Shown here one piece after another: positions 43,603 to 52,240 of a DNA stretch of 64,000 nt. Within the stretch, counting starts at the first letter, position 1. Every line of letters starts with the position of its first letter. Source of the DNA: Pseudogracilibacillus sp037892545 (GTDB taxonomy: Bacteria > Bacillota > Bacilli > Bacillales > Amphibacillaceae); contig NZ_JBBKBG010000004.1 of NCBI RefSeq assembly GCF_037892545.1, forward strand, positions 78,169-142,168, written 5' to 3'. The translations under genes were made by a program, and so were the position numbers. The notes under the pieces are model-generated. The model saw only the letters and a list, made by a program, of their open reading frames with translations, made no database searches and was not told where the DNA came from.

Positions 43603-44988
43603 CTAATTTTTTAAATTTGTTAATGACTTTGCCTTATGCAACGTTTCCATATATTCATTTTCAGCGATTGAATCTTGGACGATTCCTGCTCCAGCTTGCA
43701 CATATGCTTTTTCATCTTTGATGATGAACGAACGGATTGCAATCGCAATATTTATGTCGTGATTAAACGTAATGTAGCCAATTCCACCAGCGTAAAATCC
43801 GCGGCGTTCATCCTCTAATTCATTAATAATTTGCATGGCCCTAATTTTTGGAGAACCTGATACCGTTCCAGCAGGTAAACAAGCGACCAATGCATCAAAA
43901 CTCGTTAAATGATCTTTTAATGTTCCGTGTGTTTCGGAGACGATATGCATGACATGTTCATACTTTACGATATCTTTATATACCGGAACTTGGATGCTTC
44001 CTTGTTTACAAATAGGATGTAAATCTCTTTTACTTAGTTGGACGAGCATATCGTGTTCGGCAACTTCTTTTGGATCTTGTAATAATTCATATGCGATCAT
44101 TGCATCTTCTACTTCATTTTTTCCCCTTGGCTTCGTTCCTGCTATCGGATTTGTCACGACCGTTCTTCCTGTAGTTTGAACGAGACTTTCCGGTGATGCA
44201 CCGATAATGAGATAATCTGTAAAATCAATGTAGAACATGTAAGGGGAAGGATTCGCCGTCCGTAATTTTCGGTAAATTGAAAATGGGTCGTCTGTGATCG
44301 TTGCAACCATTCGCTGTGATAAAACAATTTGTTCACATTCCCCTTTTTCGATATACTGTTTTGCTTTATTTACTCTGTCGATGAATACATCTTTTTCAAC
44401 CGTTGATGTAAATTCGAATGGTGCAATCGTTGGATCTTCAATCGTCATTTCCTTTTTTAATTGACCTTCGATGTTTTGAATATGACGATCGATTTCTGCT
44501 TCTGTTTTTTCGTTCGTATGTAACTTGATAATATGAGCAGCTTCTGTCCGATGTTCATAAGCGATAATCGTGTCATATACCATGAAGTGATAATCAGGCA
44601 TTTCTAAATCATCTTCCTTTTCGGCACCGATGTTTGTGAAAGGACGTATAGCATCATAACCGATATAACCGATAGCTCCACCCGAGAAAGGTAGCGGTAA
44701 GTCTGCCTCTATTTTTGGGAAATGTTCTTTAAAATATTGTAAAACGTGCATCTCATATGTGGACGTTTCGTTTGTTTCTAAGTTGTGTACCGTCGTTGTC
44801 GTACCGTAACCGATTATTTCCTCGTAAGGATTTGCACCAACATAAGAGAACTTCCCCTTCGTTTCGTGTTGGAAGGAACTTTCTAATAAAAACTTTTTCG
44901 TACCTTCTAATCGTTTAAATATTCCTACAGGTGTTAATGTATCAGCATTTATCTTTGAAGATGTATATGTGTTTTGTTGTTTAATCAT
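43603..44988 (-). CDS. trpE: anthranilate synthase component I
   Basis: Converts chorismate to anthranilate with ammonia from the glutaminase subunit. 461 residues; chorismate-binding domain with FYIDFTDYLIIGASPESLV, NPIAGTKPRGKN, LPAGTVSGSPKIRAM and YAGGIGY. ATG 44988 follows AGGAGG. trpG is absent from the operon; in Bacillus the shared glutaminase is pabA in the folate cluster, and the same is inferred here. Feedback by Trp is expected but not visible. Confidence 0.96.
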   Translation of the reverse strand: MIKQQNTYTSSKINADTLTPVGIFKRLEGTKKFLLESSFQHETKGKFSYVGANPYEEIIGYGTTTTVHNLETNETSTYEMHVLQYFKEHFPKIEADLPLPFSGGAIGYIGYDAIRPFTNIGAEKEDDLEMPDYHFMVYDTIIAYEHRTEAAHIIKLHTNEKTEAEIDRHIQNIEGQLKKEMTIEDPTIAPFEFTSTVEKDVFIDRVNKAKQYIEKGECEQIVLSQRMVATITDDPFSIYRKLRTANPSPYMFYIDFTDYLIIGASPESLVQTTGRTVVTNPIAGTKPRGKNEVEDAMIAYELLQDPKEVAEHDMLVQLSKRDLHPICKQGSIQVPVYKDIVKYEHVMHIVSETHGTLKDHLTSFDALVACLPAGTVSGSPKIRAMQIINELEDERRGFYAGGIGYITFNHDINIAIAIRSFIIKDEKAYVQAGAGIVQDSIAENEYMETLHKAKSLTNLKN

Positions 44989-45011
44989 TTCTTATTTCCT
45001 CCTAAAATAAA

Positions 45012-45293
45012 AAAGTCCTCTACAAACATATATATGTTTGTAGAGGACGATGATAGACCGTGGTGCCACCTCATGTTAAAGGGGTATAAATTTCCCTTTA
45101 TCTCGTTTTCAAATACGGAATACATTGTTTGTATTCGATATTCTATCCGTATAACGTCGGAAGAACGGAATCTCCTACTAAAAAAGCAGTCGTTCAAAGA
45201 TTCTCTCGTAAGCCCATTCCACTTTTATCCACATACTAGGATCCCACCATCCCTAGCTCTCTTTGATGTTTCTTAAAAATGTACTCCTCTTAC
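45012..45293 (-). promoter_or_regulatory. promoter-distal tryptophan T-box (next to trpE)
   Basis: Minus strand. Stem I base GTAAG (45293-45289)/CTTAC, AGTA bulge sequence, AGAGAG-CTAGG...CCTAG distal stem, then specifier context GAATGGG with TGG (Trp) at 45216-45214. T-box GAGGTGGCACCACGG at 45073-45059, followed by a terminator CGTCCTCTACAAAC paired with GTTTGTAGAGGAC and TTTTTTATTTT. Confidence 0.9.
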
Positions 45294-45344
45294 TTTGCGA
45301 TTTGTACATACATATGAAGTTGTTCTATAGAAAGGTAGCATAAA

Positions 45345-45600
45345 ATAAAAAACACCTCCATCCATAAAAAAGGACGAGGATCGCGGTGCCACCTTTATTA
45401 GCAATAATATTTGCTCACTTTGGTGAATAGATATATATCTATTCGTCTCATATAACGGGAGACTAAATCGTTAAAGCCTACTGAAGTAATGATTCGTTCG
45501 GTTTAAATGCCAGAAAGTCCATTCATCTATGTGTCACACTAGTTCTCACCAAACCACTAGCTCTCTAAAGTGTCTACCATAGATTACTCTTCTTTCTCCT
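45345..45600 (-). promoter_or_regulatory. promoter-proximal tryptophan T-box
   Basis: Minus strand. Stem I carries GAAGAGTAA, AGAGAG-CTAGT...ACTAG, and specifier context GAATGGAC with TGG (Trp) at 45521-45519. The T-box GGTGGCACCGCG (45393-45382) is a perfect match to the family consensus; a terminator with CCTCGTCC and GGATGGAGG arms ends in GTGTTTTTTATTTT. Together with the next T-box it forms a tandem double switch. Confidence 0.92.
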
Positions 45601-45625
45601 TGCATATGTATAAGATTTGATTACA

Positions 45626-45654
45626 ATCATAATAAATATTAAAACGTTTGTCAA
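45626..45654 (-). promoter_or_regulatory. promoter of the trp operon
   Basis: Minus strand: TTGACA (45654-45649), 17-bp spacer, TATGAT (45631-45626), about 25 bp before the first T-box. Confidence 0.8.
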
Positions 45655-45754
45655 CCATAAAAATGAAATATTTCAAAAATTTAAACAGATTACGTATACT
45701 GAATGAATTTACTAAAGAAACAAATAAGTTTGCGTTATGAAAGATCAGAGTAAA

Positions 45755-45864
45755 AAAGTTGGATTTTGTGATACTTTACAGGAAATATGGGTAACATCTT
45801 TAAGTAATCTATGAGAATCGAATACTTCGTGTTACTGCCCTATCAAGTATACATATCCAACTTT
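45755..45864. repeat. 110-bp multi-block inverted repeat (long hairpin)
   Basis: Four complementary blocks nest in order: AAAGTTGGAT/ATCCAACTTT (45755-45764 and 45855-45864), ATACTT/AAGTAT (45771-45776 and 45845-45850), GTAACA/TGTTAC plus flanking ATATGG/CCCTAT (45785-45796 and 45830-45843), AAGTA/TACTT (45802-45806 and 45823-45827). On the minus strand the closing arm runs into TTTTTT, so it may terminate the nitroreductase transcript; a structured RNA or MITE-like relic is also possible. Confidence 0.7.
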
Positions 45865-45874
45865 ATGTTTGATC

Positions 45875-46432
45875 TTATCCTTTATAAATGGTTAATTTTT
45901 CATCGATGTTAGTACGGGGCTTTACTTCTGGTGTATCATCAAAATATCCTAAATGGATGAAACCGACAATTTTCTCTGTGTCTGCTACATCTAAAATCTC
46001 TTTTACTTTCGGATCGTATATATGAGGGTTCGTTTTCCAACAAACTCCTAAGTCTTGTTCCCAAGCTAGTAAGGAGAAATTATGAATGAAGCTAGCTATA
46101 GCGCCAAAGTTTTCATCCCATTGCTTCTGTTTTTCTGGTTCTTGCATGATCGCTACTAAAATAGCATTTGGTTCATTTAAATAGTTTTCACGATTTTCTT
46201 GCATATCTTCTTCATAAGTTAAACTAACTTTTTTCGCAAAAGTTGGTAACATTTCTTTATCGATAAAAATAAAGCGCCAAGGTTCACGTAAGCCATGTGT
46301 TGGTGCCCAAATAGATTGGTCTAATAAGGCACGAACAGTAGCTTCTTCAACCTTTTTATCATTGTATCCTTTCTTAATCGAACGGCGTTCACGAATAATC
46401 TTCGCAATTGCGGATGGTTGTAATTCTTTCAC
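45875..46432 (-). CDS. nitroreductase family protein
   Basis: FMN-dependent NAD(P)H oxidoreductase of the nitroreductase fold, 185 residues. N-terminal IIRERRSIKKGYNDKKV (FMN phosphate-binding Arg residues), APTHGLREPWRFIFI, and the later WEQDLGVCWKTNP and IVGFIHLGYF. Substrate unknown; such enzymes reduce quinones, nitroaromatics or similar. ATG 46432 follows an AGGAGG site. Monocistronic on the minus strand. Confidence 0.88.
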   Translation of the reverse strand: MKELQPSAIAKIIRERRSIKKGYNDKKVEEATVRALLDQSIWAPTHGLREPWRFIFIDKEMLPTFAKKVSLTYEEDMQENRENYLNEPNAILVAIMQEPEKQKQWDENFGAIASFIHNFSLLAWEQDLGVCWKTNPHIYDPKVKEILDVADTEKIVGFIHLGYFDDTPEVKPRTNIDEKLTIYKG

Positions 46433-46596
46433 TTAAAACTCCTCCTAATCATTGAATAAACCGAAGTTTCCGTCACAAATTATATAGGAAAGGGCTTCAA
46501 ATAGCAAATGTTGTTTTAATAAGGGTTTCTATTAGAAATGTTTTCATTTATAGGTCATAATAATAGTGACAAGACAACTGTAAAGAGGTGTGTACA

Positions 46597-47634
46597 ATGA
46601 AAAATTACGTAAAGAAAAAAGGTGTCACATTATCACCGAACGACTATTTTATAACAGCTTTAAGTTATATGGCATTAGGATTGTTCTCCTCCCTTATTAT
46701 TGGACTTATAATGAAAACAATAGGAGAGCAATTAGCATTATATAATATCGCCAATATTGGCCCGATGTTCATAGAAATGGGTACATTTGCGATGGATAAC
46801 AAAATAATGGGAGGAGCGATTGGTGTTGCCATTGCATATGGCTTACAAGCACCACCATTAGTATTGTTTTCTGCGCTATTTGCAGGAGCGTTTGGGGCAG
46901 AGTTAGGTGGACCAGCTGGAAGCTATGTTGCAGCATTAATAGCGACTGAGATAGGGAAATTAGTCTATCAAACTACTCGTGTCGATATTATTGTAACGCC
47001 TTTTACGACGATTTTTATTGGGTATATAACAGGAAAGTTCGTCGGAATCCCGATTCAACAAGGAATGCTTTGGTTAGGAGAAATGATTAATTGGTCTACT
47101 ACACAAAGGCCATTCATTATGGGGATCATCGTAGCTGTTTTAATGGGATGGGCATTGACGGCACCGATTTCAAGTGTTGCGATTGCATTTATGTTATCTT
47201 TAGATGGTTTAGCAGCAGGAGCAGCTGTCATCGGTTGTTCTGCACAAATGGTCGGTTTTGCTGCCGCTAGCTATCGTGAAAACGGGATTGGTGGGTTCCT
47301 TGCACAAGGGATTGGAACATCGATGTTACAAGTTGCAAATATCATTCGAAACCCAGCAATATTAATCCCACCGACTGTTGCCGGAGTGATTCTCGCACCG
47401 ATAGGGACAGCTATTTTTATGATGGAAAACAATACAGCAGGAGCAGGAATGGGAACGAGTGGTTTAGTTGGACAAATGATGGCATTTGAGACGATGGGCT
47501 TTACATGGACGGTGTTCATTCAAGTTCTGTTGCTTCATATTATTGCTCCGATCATTATTAGTGTGCTTTGTACGATGTATCTACGAAAAATTGGTTGGAT
47601 TAAAGAAGGAGATATGGCTTTGTCATTTGAATAA
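46597..47634 (+). CDS. PTS EIIC-type (EIIC_2 family) membrane protein
   Basis: Membrane protein of about 345 residues with roughly nine to ten hydrophobic segments rich in Gly and Ala (FAGAFGAELGGPAGSYVAALIATEIG, FMENNTAGAGMGTSGLVGQMMAF-like stretches), matching the stand-alone PTS_EIIC_2 family. No EIIA, EIIB or HPr-type domain is fused or adjacent, so PTS phosphotransfer is doubtful. ATG 46597 follows AAAGAGGTG; an in-frame GTG at 46588 lies within that ribosome site. Function unknown. Confidence 0.8.
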   Translation: MKNYVKKKGVTLSPNDYFITALSYMALGLFSSLIIGLIMKTIGEQLALYNIANIGPMFIEMGTFAMDNKIMGGAIGVAIAYGLQAPPLVLFSALFAGAFGAELGGPAGSYVAALIATEIGKLVYQTTRVDIIVTPFTTIFIGYITGKFVGIPIQQGMLWLGEMINWSTTQRPFIMGIIVAVLMGWALTAPISSVAIAFMLSLDGLAAGAAVIGCSAQMVGFAAASYRENGIGGFLAQGIGTSMLQVANIIRNPAILIPPTVAGVILAPIGTAIFMMENNTAGAGMGTSGLVGQMMAFETMGFTWTVFIQVLLLHIIAPIIISVLCTMYLRKIGWIKEGDMALSFE

Positions 47635-47743
47635 TTAATACATTGTGATATATAAATCTTATATAATATTTGGATGGAAACGGATTGGATTTTGTTATAA
47701 GATGAAAGTAGGTAAACACTTTTGAAGGGATAGAGATGGATTT

Positions 47744-48199
47744 ATGGAGCATGCGGTACAACTAGTAGTAGAAAATGTAGCGCAAGGTGGAAGTTCATTT
47801 GGTGTAGACCTTGTGTAAGAAGGGAACATCATCGCAGAAGGTGTCAATGGATGACACTGTACATTTGACGTAAGTAGTCATGCGGAGTTAAAGGTGATTT
47901 ACCTTACACAGAAAAACAGAAAACATGACAAACAAATAACATGTTAAATGGTAACGATGTATGCGAGCGGACAGCCTTGTCCCATGTGCTTAACATCAAT
48001 ATATTTCGTTGGAATGACAGATATTTATGATAGTCAATCTGTAGATTATGCAACGAATATAGGCTTAGGAGCTTCTAAGGCAATGTATCAAGTTTTCACC
48101 AAAGCGAATGAATCTCATAAAATCGGGATGCTACATATGCCATTAGAAGAAGGCCAACAAAATCCAATGAGATTGTGGGTACAGATAAATGAAAAATAA
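47744..48199 (+). pseudogene. nucleoside/guanine deaminase family, inactivated by three stop codons
   Basis: One continuous frame from ATG 47744 to the stop at 48199 reads as a CDA-fold deaminase: EGNIIAEGVNG, zinc ligand motif SHAEL (His codon 46, Glu codon 48), YASGQPCPMCLTSIYFVGM (zinc cysteines), and terminal MLHMPLEEGQQNPMRLW. It is broken by TAA at 47816-47818, TGA at 47852-47854 and TAA at 47945-47947, with no frameshift. The 83-residue piece from ATG 47948 remains open but lacks the HAE motif. The end overlaps the next gene by 11 bp. Confidence 0.85.
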
Positions 48200-49076
48200 T
48201 GAAATGGAAAAATTAGTTCGAATAGCATTAGAAAATGGCCGAGATTACTCGGAAGTTCAAACGATTAAGAAAATTAAAGGTGGTTCCATCAACGAAGCAT
48301 ATTATGTACAGACAATTGATGCGGAATTTTTCATGAAATTCCACGCGAATGCACCGAAATTTTTCTTTAAAAGTGAGGCGACAGGGTTACGTCTATTAAA
48401 AGAGACGAACACGATTTCTGTGCCGAGCTTTTTATCGTATTCAGACCAGCCTGGAAAAGGATTTTTATTATTAGAATGGATTGAAGGAAAGAAAACAGAT
48501 AAAACAGAAGAAACATTAGGGAGAAAACTAGCAGATCTCCATAAGTCATATGGTCGTTTGCATGGATTTGATTCTGACACGTATATCGGATTATTGCCAC
48601 AACCAAATGAATTGAATGCAAACTGGTTAGAATATTACCGGGATAAACGATTAGGTTCCCAATTAGAACAAGGGATTGAAACTGGTAATATAGAAGGAAA
48701 ACGTCGTAAACAACTAGAAAAGTTACTAGAAAAACTAGATAAATGGATTCCAAGTTTTGTGGAACCATCTCATTTACACGGGGATTTATATTCAGGTAAT
48801 TGGATTGTAGGCCCTGGGGGAGAACCATATATTGTCGATCCATCGTTTTTATATGGGGACCGTCATTTTGAACTTGCCTATACAGAATTGTTTGGTGGAT
48901 TTCCAAGTAAATTTTATGAAGCTTATCATGAAAACTATCCATTAAGAAAAGAATATGAAGACATTAAACCACTTTATCAATTATATTATCTGATGGCTCA
49001 TTTAAACTTATTTGGAGAAATGTACGGCGAACAAATCGATCAAATTTTAGATAAATATATCGGGGAAAACTTTTAA
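48189..49076 (+). CDS. fructosamine kinase family / aminoglycoside-phosphotransferase-like protein
   Basis: Kinase-fold protein of 295 residues in the fructosamine-3-kinase family, which in bacteria phosphorylates ribulosamine- or fructosamine-modified amines for repair of glycated proteins. Seen: KGGSINEAYYV (nucleotide loop), FFMKFHANAPKFFFKSEATGLRLL, catalytic HLHGDLYSGNWIV, metal-binding YIVDPSFLYGDRHFELAYTELFGGF. ATG 48189 overlaps the deaminase pseudogene. Exact substrate uncertain. Confidence 0.87.
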   Translation: MKNNEMEKLVRIALENGRDYSEVQTIKKIKGGSINEAYYVQTIDAEFFMKFHANAPKFFFKSEATGLRLLKETNTISVPSFLSYSDQPGKGFLLLEWIEGKKTDKTEETLGRKLADLHKSYGRLHGFDSDTYIGLLPQPNELNANWLEYYRDKRLGSQLEQGIETGNIEGKRRKQLEKLLEKLDKWIPSFVEPSHLHGDLYSGNWIVGPGGEPYIVDPSFLYGDRHFELAYTELFGGFPSKFYEAYHENYPLRKEYEDIKPLYQLYYLMAHLNLFGEMYGEQIDQILDKYIGENF

Positions 49077-49163
49077 AAAAAAGATATATATGCATACCTT
49101 CATTTGTTGAATTCATACACATTAAGTAGTAAACTTAATGCACAACGATGGAGGTACTTTTTT

Positions 49164-49616
49164 ATGAGTTTATACGATTTGCTCGTTATCATACATGTTT
49201 TCGCTGCAATATTAGGATTAGGACCTGGATTTGTAATGATCTATATTGTGACCAATGCAAAAGATATGACGCAATTAAGACATGCTTATCATATTCGAAA
49301 TAGAATTCACCATTTTGTCATGGTTGGTGGAACATTGTTGTTAGTAACGGGGTTAGGGATGGGCATCATCCATCCGGATTTATTTACACAATATTGGTTT
49401 CTTATTAGTCTAGTTTTATTTTTAGTCGCATTAGTTGCAGGACCACTTGTTTTATCACCACGCGCAAAACCGATTAAGGAAATGTTAGCGGATGACCGTA
49501 TTCAGGAAATTCCAGATACGTATGAGGGGCTAGCAAAGGAACTATTTTTTTATGAGCGAATGACCAATATTATTTTCCTTATTATTATTTTGCTCATGAT
49601 TACAAAACCATTTTAA
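49164..49616 (+). CDS. DUF2269-like integral membrane protein
   Basis: 150 residues with four membrane segments (about 4-28, 50-70, 76-98, 130-148). The early LLVIIHVFAAILGLGPGFVMIYIV, with a membrane His, is typical of this DUF2269-type family. Function unknown. ATG 49164 follows GATGGAGGT; upstream in-frame codons from 49104 have no ribosome site. Monocistronic with its own terminator. Confidence 0.8.
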   Translation: MSLYDLLVIIHVFAAILGLGPGFVMIYIVTNAKDMTQLRHAYHIRNRIHHFVMVGGTLLLVTGLGMGIIHPDLFTQYWFLISLVLFLVALVAGPLVLSPRAKPIKEMLADDRIQEIPDTYEGLAKELFFYERMTNIIFLIIILLMITKPF

Positions 49617-49642
49617 TCTATGAATTGACCTTACATAATCAA

Positions 49643-49685
49643 AATAGCTTAGGAAGACATTATATCGTTTTCCTAAGCTATTTTT
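49643..49685 (+). terminator. bidirectional terminator between DUF2269 and VanY genes
   Basis: AATAGCTTAGGAA (49643-49655) and TTCCTAAGCTATT (49670-49682), then TTTCT; the A-rich left side serves the minus-strand gene. Confidence 0.82.
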
Positions 49686-50678
49686 CTATTGTTTCGCTTC
49701 TAAATATTCTTCTAATGTTATTTCTTTTTCATATATTTCGGTTGCGGCTTGTTCCCCGACAAAACGTAAATGCCATGGTTCATACTGATATTTTGTAATA
49801 TCTTCTTTTCCTTCAGGATAGCGAATAATAAAGCCATATTCATGTGCATGGTCTTTCAACCATTTCCCTTCATCCGTTTCACCGAATTCAACGATTAAAT
49901 CGAAGCCAACTTTATCTGTCGTCACATCCATTACTAAACCTGTTTGATGTTCACTTTCGCCAGGACGTGCACTATATGTATTTGCATGTTCTTCGCCGTG
50001 TTTTTCAACATTCGCCGCAAATACAGCTACTTGACGGTCATATGACCGATACCCTGATTGAGCAAAGAGGTTTAATCCTTCTGTTTCGCTCGCCTCAAAT
50101 AGTTGCTCTAACGCATCGGCAGCAACTTTTCGTAACTGTTTTTTCGGGTCATCTTCCTCAAAAGGAAAACGGACATCTGGGACCGTTAAATCTTCAGGTT
50201 CAAAACCTTCTGGTAGTGCATTAGATTTATTCACCAATGCTAATATTTCATAAGGATTGTCAATGGCTAATGAAAGACGGTCATTGGAATCAGGGCGATC
50301 AAGTTTTGCTGCTGGTTCTACGGTTGTATGATCTAATTGTTCCTCTATGACTTGTTTCATTTCATTTTCGTATATCCCAGTCGTAGCAATATCTTCCAAT
50401 TGTAATTGCATATCTGTTAATGCCCAAACAGTATAACTGTCCATTACGCTTGTTTCCTCTGCGTCATAACCGATGTCAATGAGTGCCCGTTGAATGGTTG
50501 CGATGGCATCCCCTTCGTCACCTTTTACGATCGTTTCTTCCGTTAATTCATTTGTAGTTGTTTCGTTATTGTTTTCAGTTGCTTCATTTGTGTTTTCTTG
50601 TTTTGTTGCTTCTTCATTATTACTACAAGCACCAAGTAATAATAATGTACAGATACATAACATAATCCATTTTTTCAT
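49686..50678 (-). CDS. VanY-type D-alanyl-D-alanine carboxypeptidase lipoprotein
   Basis: Trims the terminal D-Ala of peptidoglycan stem peptides outside the membrane. About 330 residues: lipoprotein signal ending LLGAC, an Asn/Glu/Thr-rich linker, a peptidoglycan-binding-like repeat (GDEGDAIATIQRALIDIGYD), then the VanY zinc peptidase domain with SGYRSYDRQ, SEHQTGLVMDV (metal His/Asp) and EPWHLRFVG. ATG 50678 is used; the in-frame ATG at 50693 overlaps the GGAGG ribosome site. Resembles YodJ/VanY of Bacillus. Confidence 0.9.
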   Translation of the reverse strand: MKKWIMLCICTLLLLGACSNNEEATKQENTNEATENNNETTTNELTEETIVKGDEGDAIATIQRALIDIGYDAEETSVMDSYTVWALTDMQLQLEDIATTGIYENEMKQVIEEQLDHTTVEPAAKLDRPDSNDRLSLAIDNPYEILALVNKSNALPEGFEPEDLTVPDVRFPFEEDDPKKQLRKVAADALEQLFEASETEGLNLFAQSGYRSYDRQVAVFAANVEKHGEEHANTYSARPGESEHQTGLVMDVTTDKVGFDLIVEFGETDEGKWLKDHAHEYGFIIRYPEGKEDITKYQYEPWHLRFVGEQAATEIYEKEITLEEYLEAKQ

Positions 50679-50825
50679 TTTTTCTACCTCCATTACGTTA
50701 TGTATTTTCTCACATAATGAAAACGGAATGCAATCATAAGTGTGTAAATGTGCGCAAAATTTGTGTACATAATATGATAGAATAAGAAATAAACGAGTAG
50801 AGAACAGAAGGGAAGGGGATTTTTA

Positions 50826-51659
50826 ATGCGTTATTTAATGGATGTAGCAACATTAAGAGATAAATTATTTGATGAAAACGTGGTAATATTGGATGCGCGT
50901 TCCAATTTAGAAAGACCGGATGATGGGTATGAGGCATATATAGAAGAACATATTGTCGGTGCACAATATGTACATTTAGAAAAAGATTTATCAGGAGAAG
51001 TACACACGCATGGCGGCAATCATCCATTACCAGATGTTGATACGTTTTCACAAAAATTGCGCCAACTGGGGATAAACAATGATTCAACGGTTGTTGTCTA
51101 TGATGAAGGAAATGAGATGTTTGCACCACGTGCTTGGTTTGTCCTACGTTATGTCGGGATAGAAAATGCATACGTATTACAAGGTGGTTTTCGTGCATGG
51201 AAACATGCGGCTTATCCTGTAACATCCGAAACGAAAGAGCGAAAGGAAGGTCATTTTACCCCCGATGTACAACACGATCTAATTATCACAATGGAAGAAG
51301 TTCGCGATCGTCATATGGAAACAGAAGTATTATTAGATTCAAGAGCGAAAAATCGTTATCTTGGTAAAATAGAACCGTTATATGGAAAAGCAGGACATAT
51401 TCCAGGGGCGAAAAATTACTTTTGGGCTGACATATTAGACGAAGAAGGTAATTGGAAGTCGAAAGAGGCATTACAGGCACATTTTGCTAACTTAAAGGAT
51501 TACGATACCATTATCGCTTCTTGTGGCTCAGGAATTTCAGCATGTCCTAATGTGCTTGCATTACAAATAGCGGGATTTGACGATGTAAAACTATATGTTG
51601 GAAGTTTTAGTGATTGGATATCATATGAAGAAAATGATATAGAAACGAAGGAATCATAA
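50826..51659 (+). CDS. tandem-rhodanese sulfurtransferase (first copy)
   Basis: Transfers sulfane sulfur from thiosulfate or 3-mercaptopyruvate. 277 residues with two rhodanese domains; the catalytic Cys is in the C-terminal one (IASCGSGISACPN), and the CGSGxSA loop is closer to mercaptopyruvate sulfurtransferase than to rhodanese. N-terminal domain: VILDARSNLERPDDGYEAYIEEHIVGA. Stop TAA at 51657-51659 abuts the ATG of tag. A diverged paralogue is two genes downstream. Confidence 0.9.
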   Translation: MRYLMDVATLRDKLFDENVVILDARSNLERPDDGYEAYIEEHIVGAQYVHLEKDLSGEVHTHGGNHPLPDVDTFSQKLRQLGINNDSTVVVYDEGNEMFAPRAWFVLRYVGIENAYVLQGGFRAWKHAAYPVTSETKERKEGHFTPDVQHDLIITMEEVRDRHMETEVLLDSRAKNRYLGKIEPLYGKAGHIPGAKNYFWADILDEEGNWKSKEALQAHFANLKDYDTIIASCGSGISACPNVLALQIAGFDDVKLYVGSFSDWISYEENDIETKES

Positions 51660-52238
51660 ATGGAAAAACAGCGATGTGCATGGGTAACGAAGGACCCTTT
51701 ATATGAAGTTTACCATGATGAAGAGTGGGGTAATATAGATCGTTTTTTTAATGATACGTATTTGTTTGAGATGATTACGTTAGAAGGAGCACAGGCAGGG
51801 CTTAGCTGGATTACGATCTTAAAGCGGAGAGAAAACTATCGTAAAGCATTTGCGAATTTTGATATTGCAACGGTTGCAACATTTACGGAAGAAGAGGTGG
51901 AAAAGTTGCTCGAAAATGAGGGGATCATCCGAAATGAACGAAAAATTCGTGCAACCATTCAAAATGCTCAAGCAATTTTACATATCCAAGAGGAGTTTGG
52001 TTCCTTCCATCAATATATTTGGTCCTTTGTTGGGGAAAAATGTATCGTAAATGATTGGGAAGATTCCTCAGAAGTACCAGCCTCTTCCACCCTATCCACT
52101 AAATTAAGTAAAGATTTGAAAAAACGTGGCTTTTCTTTTGTTGGCCCTGTGATTTGTTATTCCTTTTTACAAGCAGTTGGCATCATACAAGACCATACTA
52201 AACAATGCTTTTTGTATAAAAAAACAAGGAGAGAATGA
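51660..52238 (+). CDS. tag: DNA-3-methyladenine glycosylase I
   Basis: Excises 3-methyladenine from alkylated DNA. 192 residues; the zinc ligands typical of Tag are present: Cys in QRCAWVT, His in YHDEEWG, and His/Cys in QDHTKQC. LEGAQAGLSWITILKRRENYR and GIIRNERKIRATIQNA are family hallmarks. It lies between two sulfurtransferase genes with no intergenic space, so all three are one operon. Confidence 0.94.
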   Translation: MEKQRCAWVTKDPLYEVYHDEEWGNIDRFFNDTYLFEMITLEGAQAGLSWITILKRRENYRKAFANFDIATVATFTEEEVEKLLENEGIIRNERKIRATIQNAQAILHIQEEFGSFHQYIWSFVGEKCIVNDWEDSSEVPASSTLSTKLSKDLKKRGFSFVGPVICYSFLQAVGIIQDHTKQCFLYKKTRRE

Positions 52239-52240
52239 AT

